DNA of 64,000 nucleotides from Gammaproteobacteria bacterium (GCA_009840305.1 VXNY01000024.1:124001-188000), one strand, 5' to 3'; shown: positions 28,301-37,584, numbered from the stretch's first letter. Notes: a model not told the origin generated them from the letters alone. Numbers and translations are program-made.

Positions 28301-29689
28301 ATGACAGACACTTCCGACCACCCAAATCCGGACGACTCTTGGCTCCGTCGTAACATCAGTCACTTCGGTGCTTCGGTCACGTTTCGCTTTGTTCTCGTAA
28401 TCGCGATCGTGCTCGCACTCATGATTCCGCTCTTCCTCGTGAGTGCTCTCGTACTCGAACGAAGTCAATATCTTGAAAACGCTACTCAAGAAATTGGTAT
28501 AGGTTGGGGCGGTAGTGGGCAACGCATCGTCGGTCCGTTTATTTTGGTCCGCGCTGAGCAAGAGACTACGACTGGCACGACACGGGTTGTGCGAAATGAT
28601 GATCGAGCCTATATGCCTAAACAACTGAATCTGGACCACGCAACCACCCACACAATGAAATCTCGTGGTATCTACAAAGTACCCGTATTTCGCGCGACGC
28701 TCGATGCTTCCGCAACATTTCCAGCGATTGAATTCGATGATAGTTCTCGTCGCATCGAGAGTATCTCACTCGTACTTGGAATCACAGATGGACGAGGATT
28801 ACGTGCGGACTCGATTCTTTGGAACGGTGTTGAACTTACAGACTTTACAGACCCGTATTCCAGCCAGACATTTCTCGGTAATACACTACAAGTCGACCTA
28901 ACTGAGGACATGTTGTTAGAGGCATCGGAAGTTGAACTCCGATTGAAATTCCGAGGGTCACGTAGCTTTGTTGTTGTTCCTGTTGGCGATACTTCAAATA
29001 TCACAATGCGCAGTGATTGGCCTCATCCGAAATTTATCGGAACCCTACCAGACGTATCTGAAGAAATTTCTTCTACAGGATTCGAACAATCATGGACCGT
29101 GCATAAACTTGCACGAGGATTTGACTCGGACGCCTCCGTTGACGCTATAGCAGATCGGCTTGGTACCGGCGCGATTTACGATCCTGTCTACCACAACACG
29201 ACCTGGTCGCGTTCTGGTTTAGCTGTGGGCTACGACGTACTCAATCTGAACACAGACTATCGCGACATTCGTAGAGCGATTACCTATGGCCTCTTCTTCG
29301 TCGTGTTGACTCTGGTGAGCATACTCTGCCTCGAACTCGTCTCAAAGATCAAATTTCACATTGTTCAGTATGGTGTTGTAGGGATTGGTTTAGTTCTGTT
29401 CTTCCTTACCTTGTTAGCGCTCACGGAACACATTGGTTTCGTTGCTGGTTACGTTCTGGCCTCGTTCATTCTGACTGCCATGAATACGACGTATGTTTGG
29501 TTTATCACCCGAACAAAGAATATCACCATCACGATCGGGATATTCCTCGTGATGCTTTATAGTGCGTTATATTTCATACTGCAACTAGATAATTACGCAT
29601 TGCTTGCGGGAGTCGCACTGTTACTTGTCTTACTCGGAGGTTTAATGTTTGCTACCAAGAACCTTCAACGACTGGAGCAAGAGTCTTAG
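28301..29689 (+). CDS. creD: CreD family inner-membrane protein
   Basis: CreD is an inner-membrane protein, classically induced by the CreBC two-component system and linked to envelope and beta-lactam stress. The 462-residue length is normal. The pattern fits: one N-terminal helix at about residues 27-50 (FVLVIAIVLALMIPLFLVSALVL), a large periplasmic domain with the family's GPFILVR and HATTHTMKSRGIYKVPVF segments, then about five helices from residue 325 on. Here there is no creB or creC next to it. The AT-rich inverted repeat lies upstream. Family call is confident; regulation cannot be read from the sequence. Confidence 0.92.
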   Translation: MTDTSDHPNPDDSWLRRNISHFGASVTFRFVLVIAIVLALMIPLFLVSALVLERSQYLENATQEIGIGWGGSGQRIVGPFILVRAEQETTTGTTRVVRNDDRAYMPKQLNLDHATTHTMKSRGIYKVPVFRATLDASATFPAIEFDDSSRRIESISLVLGITDGRGLRADSILWNGVELTDFTDPYSSQTFLGNTLQVDLTEDMLLEASEVELRLKFRGSRSFVVVPVGDTSNITMRSDWPHPKFIGTLPDVSEEISSTGFEQSWTVHKLARGFDSDASVDAIADRLGTGAIYDPVYHNTTWSRSGLAVGYDVLNLNTDYRDIRRAITYGLFFVVLTLVSILCLELVSKIKFHIVQYGVVGIGLVLFFLTLLALTEHIGFVAGYVLASFILTAMNTTYVWFITRTKNITITIGIFLVMLYSALYFILQLDNYALLAGVALLLVLLGGLMFATKNLQRLEQES

Positions 29690-29851
29690 ATTGTCGTAGA
29701 AGCAAATGTCGAATCTGTTGAGGTTTGTTCACGGAGACAAGAGAAATTCGATCCGATACTTGCTCGGTTTTTTGTGATGCGAGCTTGAGCGTCGATTTCT
29801 ACAATTACCGCATCAAAAATTTTGCTACGAGAATAGACCGACGAACGTCCC

Positions 29852-30181
29852 ATGACAAGCATCAATAAACGCCACATTTATCGTGTGCAGTTTTACAATG
29901 GTGGGCAGATTTACGAAGTCTACGTTCGCACCATCGATAGCGCAGACGTGTACGGATTTGTTGAACTTAGCTCGTTCATGTTCACCAAACCCTCGCAGAT
30001 GGTTATAGACCCTTCTGAGGAAAAACTGCGCAATGAATTTGGTGAAGTAGATAGTACATGGGTGCCTATTCATGCCATTATTCGCATTGATCGAGTGCGC
30101 AAGGAAGGAACTGCTAAGATCGTCGAAGCTGAAAGCAGTAATGTGACTCCGTTTCCAATCCCCCTACCTGGAAAGAAGTAA
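29852..30181 (+). CDS. DUF1820 family protein
   Basis: The 109-residue protein matches DUF1820, a small, conserved gammaproteobacterial family of unknown function. Typical segments are YRVQFYNGGQIYEVYVR near the N-terminus, GFVELSSFMF, VIDPSEEKLRNEFGEV and PIHAIIRIDRVRKEGTAKI. No membrane segment or signal peptide is present, so it should be cytoplasmic. It lies 162 bp after creD on the same strand. It is convergent with the S9 peptidase gene; the 133-bp space between shows no strong terminator. Confidence 0.9.
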   Translation: MTSINKRHIYRVQFYNGGQIYEVYVRTIDSADVYGFVELSSFMFTKPSQMVIDPSEEKLRNEFGEVDSTWVPIHAIIRIDRVRKEGTAKIVEAESSNVTPFPIPLPGKK

Positions 30182-30314
30182 CAAAGATCGTCGCTTACAA
30201 CCGTTCTCGCCTGATTGGGAGAATAAACTGATATGATGGTATAACTACAGAGTACCGTTGTTCATGGTTGCGTGGCAAGGTTGTTGAGTCGGAGTTAGCC
30301 GCTCCGCATTAGAT

Positions 30315-32492
30315 TCAGTCTTCTCTAATGTCCATAGCATGCAGCACGAAGGCGAACGTCTCAGCGAGAACACGTAGATATTCGTACCGACCTGATCTGC
30401 CACCGTGCCCAGCACCCATCTCTGTCTTGAGAAACAAGAGATTGTCATCGGTCTTTAGGTGTCTAAGCTTTGCAACGTATTTGGCAGGTTCCCAGTAAGT
30501 TACTCTCGGGTCATTCAACCCTGCGGTGACTAACATTGGTGGATATTCTTTAGCTTCGAGCTGATCGTATGGAGAATACGAGAGAATGTATTCGTACGCC
30601 TCATGATCCGTAATGGGATTGCCCCACTCAGGCCATTCAATGGGAGTCAGAGGTAACGTGTCATCCAACATCGTATTGAGTACATCCACGAATGGGACGT
30701 GAGACACTACTGCACCCCACAATTCCGGTGCTTCGTTAACCACCACTCCCATTAATGTGCCGCCAGCACTCCCACCGGTTATTGCAATGCGTTTGGGGGC
30801 AGTGAAGTTTTCATCAATAAGGTAGCGAGCAACCGATATGAAGTCGAGGAACGTATTCATACGCTTATCGAGTTTTCCATCCTCATACCAGTGATAGCCC
30901 ATCTCGCTCCCGCCTCGAATGTGAGCGATCGCATACACAAACCCACGATCCAACCAAGATTTAGTGGTCGTCGAAAAATTCGGGGACGAACTCGACCCAT
31001 AAGCGCCATATGCACGAAGATAAAGTGGTGCGGTTCCATCTAACGGCGTGTCTTTACGATACACAATGGAAACCGGAACTAATACACCGTCATGTGACCG
31101 TGCCATTCTTCGTTCAGACGTGTAAAGACTCGCATCGTATCCACTCGGGATTTTTTGAATCTTGCGCGTATATCTCTCGCCCGTTGCAAGGTCGTAGTCA
31201 AAAGTCGTACTTGGAGTGACCAATGATGAGTAATAGATACGAATCTCGGATGGATTAGGACCTGCACTACTCGATCCAAATCCAACACTGTACACAGCTT
31301 CTTCAAACTCTATCGGTTGGAGTGGAACGTCATCTTCGAGAATTCCGATTTGATCCAATCCTTCCTCGCGGTAACTAACGATCAATCGAGTTGCCAGTGA
31401 CTGAAAGTTTGTAATGTACCGAGAATCTGAGCCTTCGATCACTGCGGACCAATTTTCCGGCGCTAACGAATCGGAAGGCGTTCGCGCCAGTCGGAAATTC
31501 TTGTGAGTGTCGTTGGTGAGAATGAAAAAATCTCCACCACCATGGTCAATCGAATAGTAGTGTTTATCCTGTCGTTCCACGATCAATTGTGGCGTTTTTG
31601 TCAAATCGTCGAGTGGTAACACGTAGACCTCGCTGGTTTCGTGATCATCAGTCGAAATCACTGCAAATTCCCTAGATGTCGTACGGGAAATGCCGACAAA
31701 GAAGCCAGGATCAGATTCTTCATAGACAATCGGATCACTAGCAGGATCGGTACCCAAAACGTGATGACGTATTCGATTGGGACGCCAATGTTCGTCGACC
31801 ATTACGTACAAAAAGCTCTTGCTATCGTTAGCCCATACTACACCACCACCCGTGTTTTCTATACGATCGGCTAGTAATTCGCCGGTCGTTAAGTCTTTAA
31901 CAACCAACGTAAATCGCTCACTACCATTAGTATCAGAACTGTACGCTAATAAACTGTAATCCGGACTCACCGAGAACGCGCCAAGTCGAAAGTACTCCAA
32001 CCCTTCTGCGAGCTCATTTTGATCTAATATGACCTCCGTACCTTCTTCCGGAACGACGAATGGGTCCGCCGGATTCGTCGAGTCACTTGGAGCTAACCAG
32101 CGGATGTGTTGTCGGTATTGACTGTCCTGCACATACCGTGACTGATACACATAATCTCCATCGCGGTAAGGCACTGACGCATCTTCTTTTTCCAATCGCC
32201 CCTTGAGTTCGTTGTAAATGTCTTCAACTCTTTCTTCAATCAATCCTGCGAATTCTTCAAAGTAGGCATTTTCCGCTTTTAAATACTCCAACACATCCTC
32301 ATCATCGATTTGCGGATAACTTTGATCCTTCAGCCAGTGATAAGGATCTTTCAACTCCATACCGTGGTAGGTTGCGATGTGTGCTCTGCGCTCGGCAACA
32401 GGTGGTTCAGACATTTTTAGACTCTCTTTCTTTACACTACAGGATGTCATCAGGAGACACGTCATGACACATCCGATAAGTAATTTTTGCAT
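30315..32492 (-). CDS. S9 prolyl-oligopeptidase family lipoprotein (oligopeptidase B-like)
   Basis: This is a serine oligopeptidase of the S9A family, closest by eye to oligopeptidase B, which cleaves short peptides after basic residues. The 725 residues begin with a lipoprotein signal peptide (VMTCLLMTSC), so unlike the cytosolic PtrB it is probably anchored in the periplasm. A seven-bladed propeller follows (DPYHWLKDQ near residue 49 is the typical N-terminal segment). The alpha/beta hydrolase carries the catalytic Ser in GGSAGGTLMG near 574, Asp in LNDPRVTYW near 659 and His in MGAGHGGRSGR near 695. All three appear intact. It stands alone between convergent and divergent neighbours. Confidence 0.92.
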   Translation of the reverse strand: MQKLLIGCVMTCLLMTSCSVKKESLKMSEPPVAERRAHIATYHGMELKDPYHWLKDQSYPQIDDEDVLEYLKAENAYFEEFAGLIEERVEDIYNELKGRLEKEDASVPYRDGDYVYQSRYVQDSQYRQHIRWLAPSDSTNPADPFVVPEEGTEVILDQNELAEGLEYFRLGAFSVSPDYSLLAYSSDTNGSERFTLVVKDLTTGELLADRIENTGGGVVWANDSKSFLYVMVDEHWRPNRIRHHVLGTDPASDPIVYEESDPGFFVGISRTTSREFAVISTDDHETSEVYVLPLDDLTKTPQLIVERQDKHYYSIDHGGGDFFILTNDTHKNFRLARTPSDSLAPENWSAVIEGSDSRYITNFQSLATRLIVSYREEGLDQIGILEDDVPLQPIEFEEAVYSVGFGSSSAGPNPSEIRIYYSSLVTPSTTFDYDLATGERYTRKIQKIPSGYDASLYTSERRMARSHDGVLVPVSIVYRKDTPLDGTAPLYLRAYGAYGSSSSPNFSTTTKSWLDRGFVYAIAHIRGGSEMGYHWYEDGKLDKRMNTFLDFISVARYLIDENFTAPKRIAITGGSAGGTLMGVVVNEAPELWGAVVSHVPFVDVLNTMLDDTLPLTPIEWPEWGNPITDHEAYEYILSYSPYDQLEAKEYPPMLVTAGLNDPRVTYWEPAKYVAKLRHLKTDDNLLFLKTEMGAGHGGRSGRYEYLRVLAETFAFVLHAMDIRED

Positions 32493-32812
32493 TGTTCCGG
32501 TAGAAATTCAATCAATAGAAATGACAGCACCGTCCACTAGTATGCTAGCAAACGGTTGCCAAATGCAAATTATGTTTATGGATTGAGTTTCGCGTTTGTT
32601 GAACGATGTTGTCGATCTGGTTTCGATCGAATCGTTGTACTGTTGTAGGTGTGCCAACCATCGAAAGTGGGTGAACGGTGTTGTTGCTTTGTACCACAAT
32701 GAATTCCGGTACTAATCCACCCACTGTCTTTCAGAATACAGATCCCTAACGAGAAGTACTTCAAATGTAGAGATCAGACTATTCTCAAGTGATTTGTTTT
32801 ACAAATCTTCAA

Positions 32813-32843
32813 AACAGAACCTTACTTCTGTTAGAATTCTGTT
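32813..32843 (+). promoter_or_regulatory. Repeat cluster upstream of the Anbu gene
   Basis: AACAGAA (32813-32819) and TTCTGTT (32826-32832) are perfect complements around CCTTAC, and a second direct TTCTGTT follows at 32837-32843 around a palindromic AGAATTCT. This cluster lies about 75 bp before the peptidase start and resembles a set of protein-binding sites. The rest of the 426-bp space between the S9 and Anbu genes shows no gene. It must contain both divergent promoters. Confidence 0.4.
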
Positions 32844-32918
32844 TACTAGCATTGGTCTTGATCTTCGAGACTTGACCTCCCAATTAACTCGTCGTTGCAC
32901 CACTAGGAGTTAATCTAC

Positions 32919-33707
32919 ATGACATATTGCGTTGGAATCGCCGTCCAAGACGGATTGATTTTTGTGTCCGATTCGCGCACGAACGCCGGTGTCGACCAAA
33001 TTCATACGTTCAGCAAAATGCATGTTTTTTCTCAACACCACCACTTCTATGTACTCTTGACAGCGGGTAATCTCGCAACCACGCAAGGCGTCGTTGCTCG
33101 ATTACAAAAAGATATAAAGGACAGTCCGACTAACAATCTATATACCATGCAGGATCTTGGCGAAGCCGCAAGTTACATCGGAGAGATATCGCGGGAAGAA
33201 CAAAAAGTATTCGAACAGAAGGAGTCTGACAAGGGTTTCTCTCCCGAAGCTTCCTTCATTGTCGGCGGGCAAGTTTTAAGCGAAAATCCGGCGGTCGCGC
33301 AAATCTACCCAGAGGGAAATTTCATTCGCAGTAGCAAAGAAACCTGCTATTTACAGATAGGCGAGACCAAATACGGCAAACCGATACTTGATCGCATGAT
33401 CCATAGCGAGTGTGATATCGCGCACGCGGTTTTATGTGCGCTAGTTTCTATGGATTCGACGACTCGTAGCAATGCCACAGTGGGTCCTCCTATTGAGTAT
33501 CTTGTGTACCTCAACGACTCCTACCACCCTAGTTTAAAACAAAGTTTAGATCGAGACCATGAATATTGGTTGCAACTACGCAAGAATTGGTCGGACAGTC
33601 TCCGCCGCGCGTTTGACTCACTACCCTTGGCACCAGGATTAGACAATCTTCAAATGGATTCTGCCACGAATGTGCTGTCCATACACAATCCTAATCCCTT
33701 TGGATAA
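32919..33707 (+). CDS. Anbu proteasome-type peptidase
   Basis: Anbu is the bacterial 'ancestral beta-subunit', an N-terminal-nucleophile threonine hydrolase of the 20S proteasome beta fold that forms open helical or ring assemblies. The 262-residue product begins MTYCVGIAVQDGLIFVSDSR; Thr2 should become the N-terminal nucleophile after Met removal. Asp18 (SDSRTNAGVDQ) and Lys33 (FSKMHVF) fill the usual catalytic positions. The TAGNLATTQ and ASFIVGGQ segments are family hallmarks. A good ribosome site AGGAG (32905-32909) precedes the ATG. Anbu is often found with an ATP-grasp protein, an alpha-E protein and a transglutaminase-like protein; none is in this window. Instead a CULT-domain gene follows after 50 bp. 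Physiological substrates are unknown. Confidence 0.93.
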   Translation: MTYCVGIAVQDGLIFVSDSRTNAGVDQIHTFSKMHVFSQHHHFYVLLTAGNLATTQGVVARLQKDIKDSPTNNLYTMQDLGEAASYIGEISREEQKVFEQKESDKGFSPEASFIVGGQVLSENPAVAQIYPEGNFIRSSKETCYLQIGETKYGKPILDRMIHSECDIAHAVLCALVSMDSTTRSNATVGPPIEYLVYLNDSYHPSLKQSLDRDHEYWLQLRKNWSDSLRRAFDSLPLAPGLDNLQMDSATNVLSIHNPNPFG

Positions 33708-33757
33708 TTTGTGGTGTATAAAAGTTAGAAAGTAATGATCCCTTCTACCGTAGTCAA

Positions 33758-34156
33758 ATGAGTACCGCAAACATAGAAACAGTTACAGACTTAGAAGAAT
33801 TCGTCGAGCTTACACCCACGCGTCCTCGTAAACTAGTGGTATGCTTGCAATGCCGACATCATTTGGCAGATGCTGACGATGCACTTTTTGTGGATGGATT
33901 GCACGAGTTTGAACTCACCAATCCACACGGAATCGTGCACAAGTTTCGGTGTTTTCGAGATGCACTTGGTTGTGCGATTGAAGGGCGACCGACAGCTGCG
34001 GACACTTGGTTTCCCGGACACACTTGGCGTCTTGCCTCTTGTGGGAATTGTCGCACACATTTGGGTTGGTTCTTCGAATCCGAGAAAAGCTTCTATGGTT
34101 TACTGACCATAAAGACCACAGTCACTAGTCTTGATGAATACACTGGCTCAACCTAG
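33758..34156 (+). CDS. Single-domain CULT (cereblon-like) protein
   Basis: The 132-residue protein is a stand-alone CULT domain, the thalidomide- and uridine-binding fold of eukaryotic cereblon, also known as single-domain bacterial proteins such as Magnetospirillum MsCI4. Zinc ligands are C29/C32 and C95/C98. The aromatic cage is W84, W90 and W104, with spacings of 6 and 14 that match human W380, W386 and W400. N55 and H57 in NPHG fall where human N351 and H353 lie with the same offset, and F106 matches F402. So the ligand pocket looks intact. No signal peptide is evident, so it should be cytoplasmic. It lies 50 bp after the Anbu gene and overlaps the HAD gene start by 23 bases, which implies one transcript. 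The natural ligand is unknown. Confidence 0.9.
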   Translation: MSTANIETVTDLEEFVELTPTRPRKLVVCLQCRHHLADADDALFVDGLHEFELTNPHGIVHKFRCFRDALGCAIEGRPTAADTWFPGHTWRLASCGNCRTHLGWFFESEKSFYGLLTIKTTVTSLDEYTGST

Positions 34157-34838
34157 AGCCTCCGACTACGACATTCTCTCGTTCGATTGCTACGGTACTC
34201 TCGTGGACTGGGAGAGTGCAATCACCACGACTTTGCAGTCAATCCTGCTATCTCATGATGCGCACTGGAATGACACCGTGCTGCTAGAACACTTCGCACG
34301 CTTGGAACCAGCAGAACAAGAACAAGGCGGTTCTTATCGCGATGTACTTAGAAGAGTGCTCAAAGAATTTGGTACCCGTCTAGGTTTTGTCCCAACCGAG
34401 TCACAATTGGTGCAATTTGAGGAGTGTATTGCTCGGGCAACTCCTTTTTCAGACACTGTGGACGCGCTGAAAACACTCAGCGAATCCTTCCAACTCGCAA
34501 TCATTTCCAATACCGACGACGACTTATTTGCTCTTACGGCTCCAAATTTAGCGGTTGCGTTTGATTACGTGATAACGGCAGAGCAGGTTGGAGAATACAA
34601 ACCGAGTCTTGCTGTTTTTGAACGTGCTCTAAAGGAGTTTTCCTACTCCAAATCGCGAGTCCTTCATGTCGCCCAAAGTCGCTTTCATGACATCGCACCC
34701 GCAAGTACTCTCAAAATCGCCACTGCATGGATCGATAGGACCGGAGGACAGCCGGGCGCGACTGCATCGTCCGAAGCTGAGCCTCAATGGACCTTCCAAT
34801 CACTAACTGAACTTGTGGACGCAGTGCATGATTCTTAA
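34134..34838 (+). CDS. HAD-superfamily hydrolase (haloacid dehalogenase type II-like)
   Basis: The 234-residue protein is a HAD hydrolase. The nucleophile is Asp18 in FDCYGTLVDW, motif II is ISNTDDD near residue 122, and motif III includes the Lys in EYKPS. Instead of the usual GDxxxD acidic motif, it has HVAQSRFHDIAPA, as in the haloacid dehalogenase type II group. The substrate is uncertain: a 2-haloacid or an organophosphate is possible. The ATG at 34134 is preferred over the preceding TTG. It overlaps the CULT gene end by 23 bases, so the two are translationally coupled and may act in one process with the Anbu peptidase. Confidence 0.85.
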   Translation: MNTLAQPRASDYDILSFDCYGTLVDWESAITTTLQSILLSHDAHWNDTVLLEHFARLEPAEQEQGGSYRDVLRRVLKEFGTRLGFVPTESQLVQFEECIARATPFSDTVDALKTLSESFQLAIISNTDDDLFALTAPNLAVAFDYVITAEQVGEYKPSLAVFERALKEFSYSKSRVLHVAQSRFHDIAPASTLKIATAWIDRTGGQPGATASSEAEPQWTFQSLTELVDAVHDS

Positions 34839-34904
34839 AACTCTTTTCAGTATCATTTTCGCCCGAACACGTACAAGCAAATACTATTTGACTCGCGCTA
34901 TTCT

Positions 34905-35504
34905 GTGCCACTAGTTTCCATCAACGCAGTAATTCGACGACCTTCTGCGTTGTTGCTGTTACCTGAAGAAACTAGATCCTTTGCAGCGATCCTAAAAAAA
35001 GAAATTTGGTGGTTTAGCCTTATTCCACCGAGTTTTTTGTTTATCGGTACTTACTTTTTCGGTTGGCGAATCGGTGCCGAAGAGCCGCTGTACTTTGAAT
35101 GGCCAGTGCTACTGTCGATATGTATTTTCTACTACATATTGCTTTTTGGTGGTTTACTGATTTTGAGTTTGTTGTCCCGATGGATGGCTCCAACTTACGC
35201 GACGACCAAGGACCTTGGTTCACACCTTACGGTAATCGTAACTTCTGCAGCTCCACTTTTCCTGGGATCGGTTGCCCACTTGTACCCACACATCATTGTC
35301 AATTCCCTCGTATTCATCCCAATGCTTCTTTGGAGTCTGTGGGTCTTGTATAGCACTTTACCTGAACTTCTTAAAACAGATCCTCAACGTGGAATGCTCC
35401 ATGCATCCAGTCTAGTAGGTATCGTCATGGTCGCAGGTGTTTCCTTAATCGGGATGTCAGTGGTGCTTTGGACACTGGGCATCGGACCCAACATTGGTGT
35501 GTAA
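34905..35504 (+). CDS. Yip1-domain membrane protein
   Basis: The 199-residue product has five membrane segments (about residues 35-52, 65-90, 108-128, 130-147 and 165-195) and the general look of the bacterial Yip1 family (N-terminal INAVIRRPSALLLLPEETRSF, then helices with FGGLLILSLLSRWMA and conserved polar turns). The start is a GTG at 34905; no good ribosome site is visible. Its TAA stop is immediately followed by the GTG start of ccoN, so the cbb3 operon may be translationally coupled to this gene. Function is unknown; the family membership is probable. Confidence 0.65.
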   Translation: MPLVSINAVIRRPSALLLLPEETRSFAAILKKEIWWFSLIPPSFLFIGTYFFGWRIGAEEPLYFEWPVLLSICIFYYILLFGGLLILSLLSRWMAPTYATTKDLGSHLTVIVTSAAPLFLGSVAHLYPHIIVNSLVFIPMLLWSLWVLYSTLPELLKTDPQRGMLHASSLVGIVMVAGVSLIGMSVVLWTLGIGPNIGV

Positions 35505-36950
35505 GTGAAGACACTCAGTTGTGGGACATATAGCGATCGAGTAGTCTCCTACTCAGTGATCTTCTCACTCATCTGGTCCATTCTCGGCATGGCTGCTGGT
35601 GTCTACATCGCTCTTGAATTGGTGATTCCAACTATAGACTTCGGTCAAGAATGGTTGTCTTATGGTCGTTTACGGACGCTCCACACGAACGCAGTAATTT
35701 TTGGATTCGGTGTAACTGCTTTGATGGGCACTGCGTTCTATAGTGTCCAACGAACTTGTCACGTAGAACTATTCAGCCCTAGACTGGCGTGGTTTTGCAT
35801 CATCGCGTGGCAGTTTACCGTCCTCGCAGGCGGTATTTCGCTTCTCGCAGGCTGGAATGCTGGAAAAGAATATGCAGAACTTGAATGGCCGATCGATATC
35901 TTGATTGCCGTAATCTGGGTTTGTTTCGGTGTAGTCTTCTTCGGCACTATCGCTAAGCGAAAGGTCAAACCCATCTACGTCTCAAATTGGTTCTATGGTG
36001 CGCTCATCATCGTAATCGCGATGTTGCACATCGTCAACAGCCTAGCGATCCCAGTAACCATTTCAAAGTCGTATTCACTCTTTGCGGGCGCGCAAGACGC
36101 GGTAGTTCAATGGTGGTATGGCCACAACGCGGTCGGGTTCTTACTCACCGGTGGTTTCTTAGGCATGTTGTACTACTTTTTACCAAAACAAGCTGATCGG
36201 CCGATTTGGAGTTATCGCCTGTCCATCATCGCCTTCTGGGCGTTTACATACTCCTACATCTGGGCGGGACCACATCATCTACATTACAACGCCATTCCGG
36301 ACTGGGTTCAAACTTTGGGAATGGTGATGAGCATCATCCTCCTCGCCCCGAGTTGGGCGACGATGGTGAACGCGGTCATGACTGTATCTGGGGCACCCCA
36401 GAAACTTAAGACGGATCATTCCCTGAAGTTCATCGTTCTTGCACTCGCGTTTTATGGGCTCGCGACCTTTGAAGGACCGATGATGGCGATTAAGAGTGTC
36501 AATGCAGTAAGCCACTTTACTGATTGGACCGTTGGACACGTGCATTCTGGTGCTCTAGGCTGGAACGCATTGATAACTTTTGGTACTTTCTATTTCCTAG
36601 TACCGCGTCTCTTTAACACTCAGCTTTACAGCAAGCGGCTAGCCGACATTCACTTTTGGCTAGCAATTTCTGGGACCATGCTTTACGTACTCTCGATGTG
36701 GGGCGCAGGTATTTCTCAAGGACTACTCTGGTTAGCGTTGGGTGACCTTGGTGAACTCAGCTATGGGTTCCGGGAGATCATGGCAAGCATGCAACCTTAT
36801 TACATTCTGAGGGTTATCGCCGGTCTCGTATTCTTGAGTGGTGCCGTGATCATGATTTATAACTTTTTCCGTACGATCGCCGGCAGGAAAACCGCTACTG
36901 TGCAAATTCCCGCGCCTAGTACCGCACCCCAACAACCGGTAACCGCATGA
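35505..36950 (+). CDS. ccoN: Cytochrome cbb3 oxidase subunit I
   Basis: CcoN is the catalytic heme-copper subunit of the high-affinity cbb3-type terminal oxidase in the inner membrane. The 481 residues (typical of the family) show twelve hydrophobic segments and the expected histidine motifs: LHTNAVIFGFGVTALMG near residue 61, WWYGHNAVGFLLTGGFLGM near 205, PHHLHYNAIPDWVQTLGM near 255, and TVGHVHSGALGWN near 340. The start is a GTG directly after the Yip1 stop; the ccoO start overlaps its stop (ATGA). ccoNOQP are all present and compact, but the assembly genes ccoGHIS are not in the window. The oxidase suggests growth at low oxygen. Confidence 0.95.
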   Translation: MKTLSCGTYSDRVVSYSVIFSLIWSILGMAAGVYIALELVIPTIDFGQEWLSYGRLRTLHTNAVIFGFGVTALMGTAFYSVQRTCHVELFSPRLAWFCIIAWQFTVLAGGISLLAGWNAGKEYAELEWPIDILIAVIWVCFGVVFFGTIAKRKVKPIYVSNWFYGALIIVIAMLHIVNSLAIPVTISKSYSLFAGAQDAVVQWWYGHNAVGFLLTGGFLGMLYYFLPKQADRPIWSYRLSIIAFWAFTYSYIWAGPHHLHYNAIPDWVQTLGMVMSIILLAPSWATMVNAVMTVSGAPQKLKTDHSLKFIVLALAFYGLATFEGPMMAIKSVNAVSHFTDWTVGHVHSGALGWNALITFGTFYFLVPRLFNTQLYSKRLADIHFWLAISGTMLYVLSMWGAGISQGLLWLALGDLGELSYGFREIMASMQPYYILRVIAGLVFLSGAVIMIYNFFRTIAGRKTATVQIPAPSTAPQQPVTA

Positions 36951-37582
36951 ACGCGATAGACATTCATCGTAAGCTAGAAGAAAATGCTGGACTCCTCATT
37001 TTCGGAATCTTATTTGTCTCTGCGATCGGGGGACTTGTACAAATACTTCCAAGTATATTTCAGGAAACTGTCGAACCCACGGCAGAAACTCGTCCCTACA
37101 CTGCAGCGGAACTCCTAGGTCGCGACATATACATACGCGAAGGATGTAGCACCTGTCATTCGCAGCAGGTACGCCCCTTGCTCGCAGAAGTGATCCGGTA
37201 TGAAGCCCCCGCGCATGCTGGAGAGTCTGTATATGACAGGCCATTTCTATGGGGTTCTAAACGAACGGGTCCTGATTTGAGTCGAGTTGGGGAAAAATAT
37301 ACCGACGAATGGCAACGTATTCACCTAGTGAACCCGCGCGCAGTCGTACCCAAATCGATTATGCCTGCCTACCCTTGGTTGGAGCGCAGAAAAGCTAACT
37401 CCGGAAATGACGTTCACTTGCGCATGAAAGCACTTCAACGACTTGGACATCCCTACACTGACGAAGAGATTACGCGAGCAGCTGCCGATGTCGCAGGCAT
37501 GACTGAACTCGATGCTATCGTGGCGTATTTGCAGTCGTTGAAAATCGACACGTCAGTCGATCCCAGCGAAGGCGGACACTGA
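36947..37582 (+). CDS. ccoO: Cytochrome cbb3 oxidase subunit II (mono-heme c)
   Basis: CcoO is the membrane-anchored mono-heme cytochrome c subunit of the cbb3 oxidase. At 211 residues it is of normal length. It has an N-terminal membrane anchor near residues 16-35 (GLLIFGILFVSAIGGLVQILP), then the covalent heme site CSTCH in REGCSTCHSQQVRP near residue 68, and a PKSIMPAYPWLE segment that includes the axial Met. Its ATG overlaps the ccoN stop by 4 bases. The gap to ccoQ is 2 bases, consistent with a tight operon. Confidence 0.96.
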   Translation: MNAIDIHRKLEENAGLLIFGILFVSAIGGLVQILPSIFQETVEPTAETRPYTAAELLGRDIYIREGCSTCHSQQVRPLLAEVIRYEAPAHAGESVYDRPFLWGSKRTGPDLSRVGEKYTDEWQRIHLVNPRAVVPKSIMPAYPWLERRKANSGNDVHLRMKALQRLGHPYTDEEITRAAADVAGMTELDAIVAYLQSLKIDTSVDPSEGGH

Positions 37583-37584
37583 CG

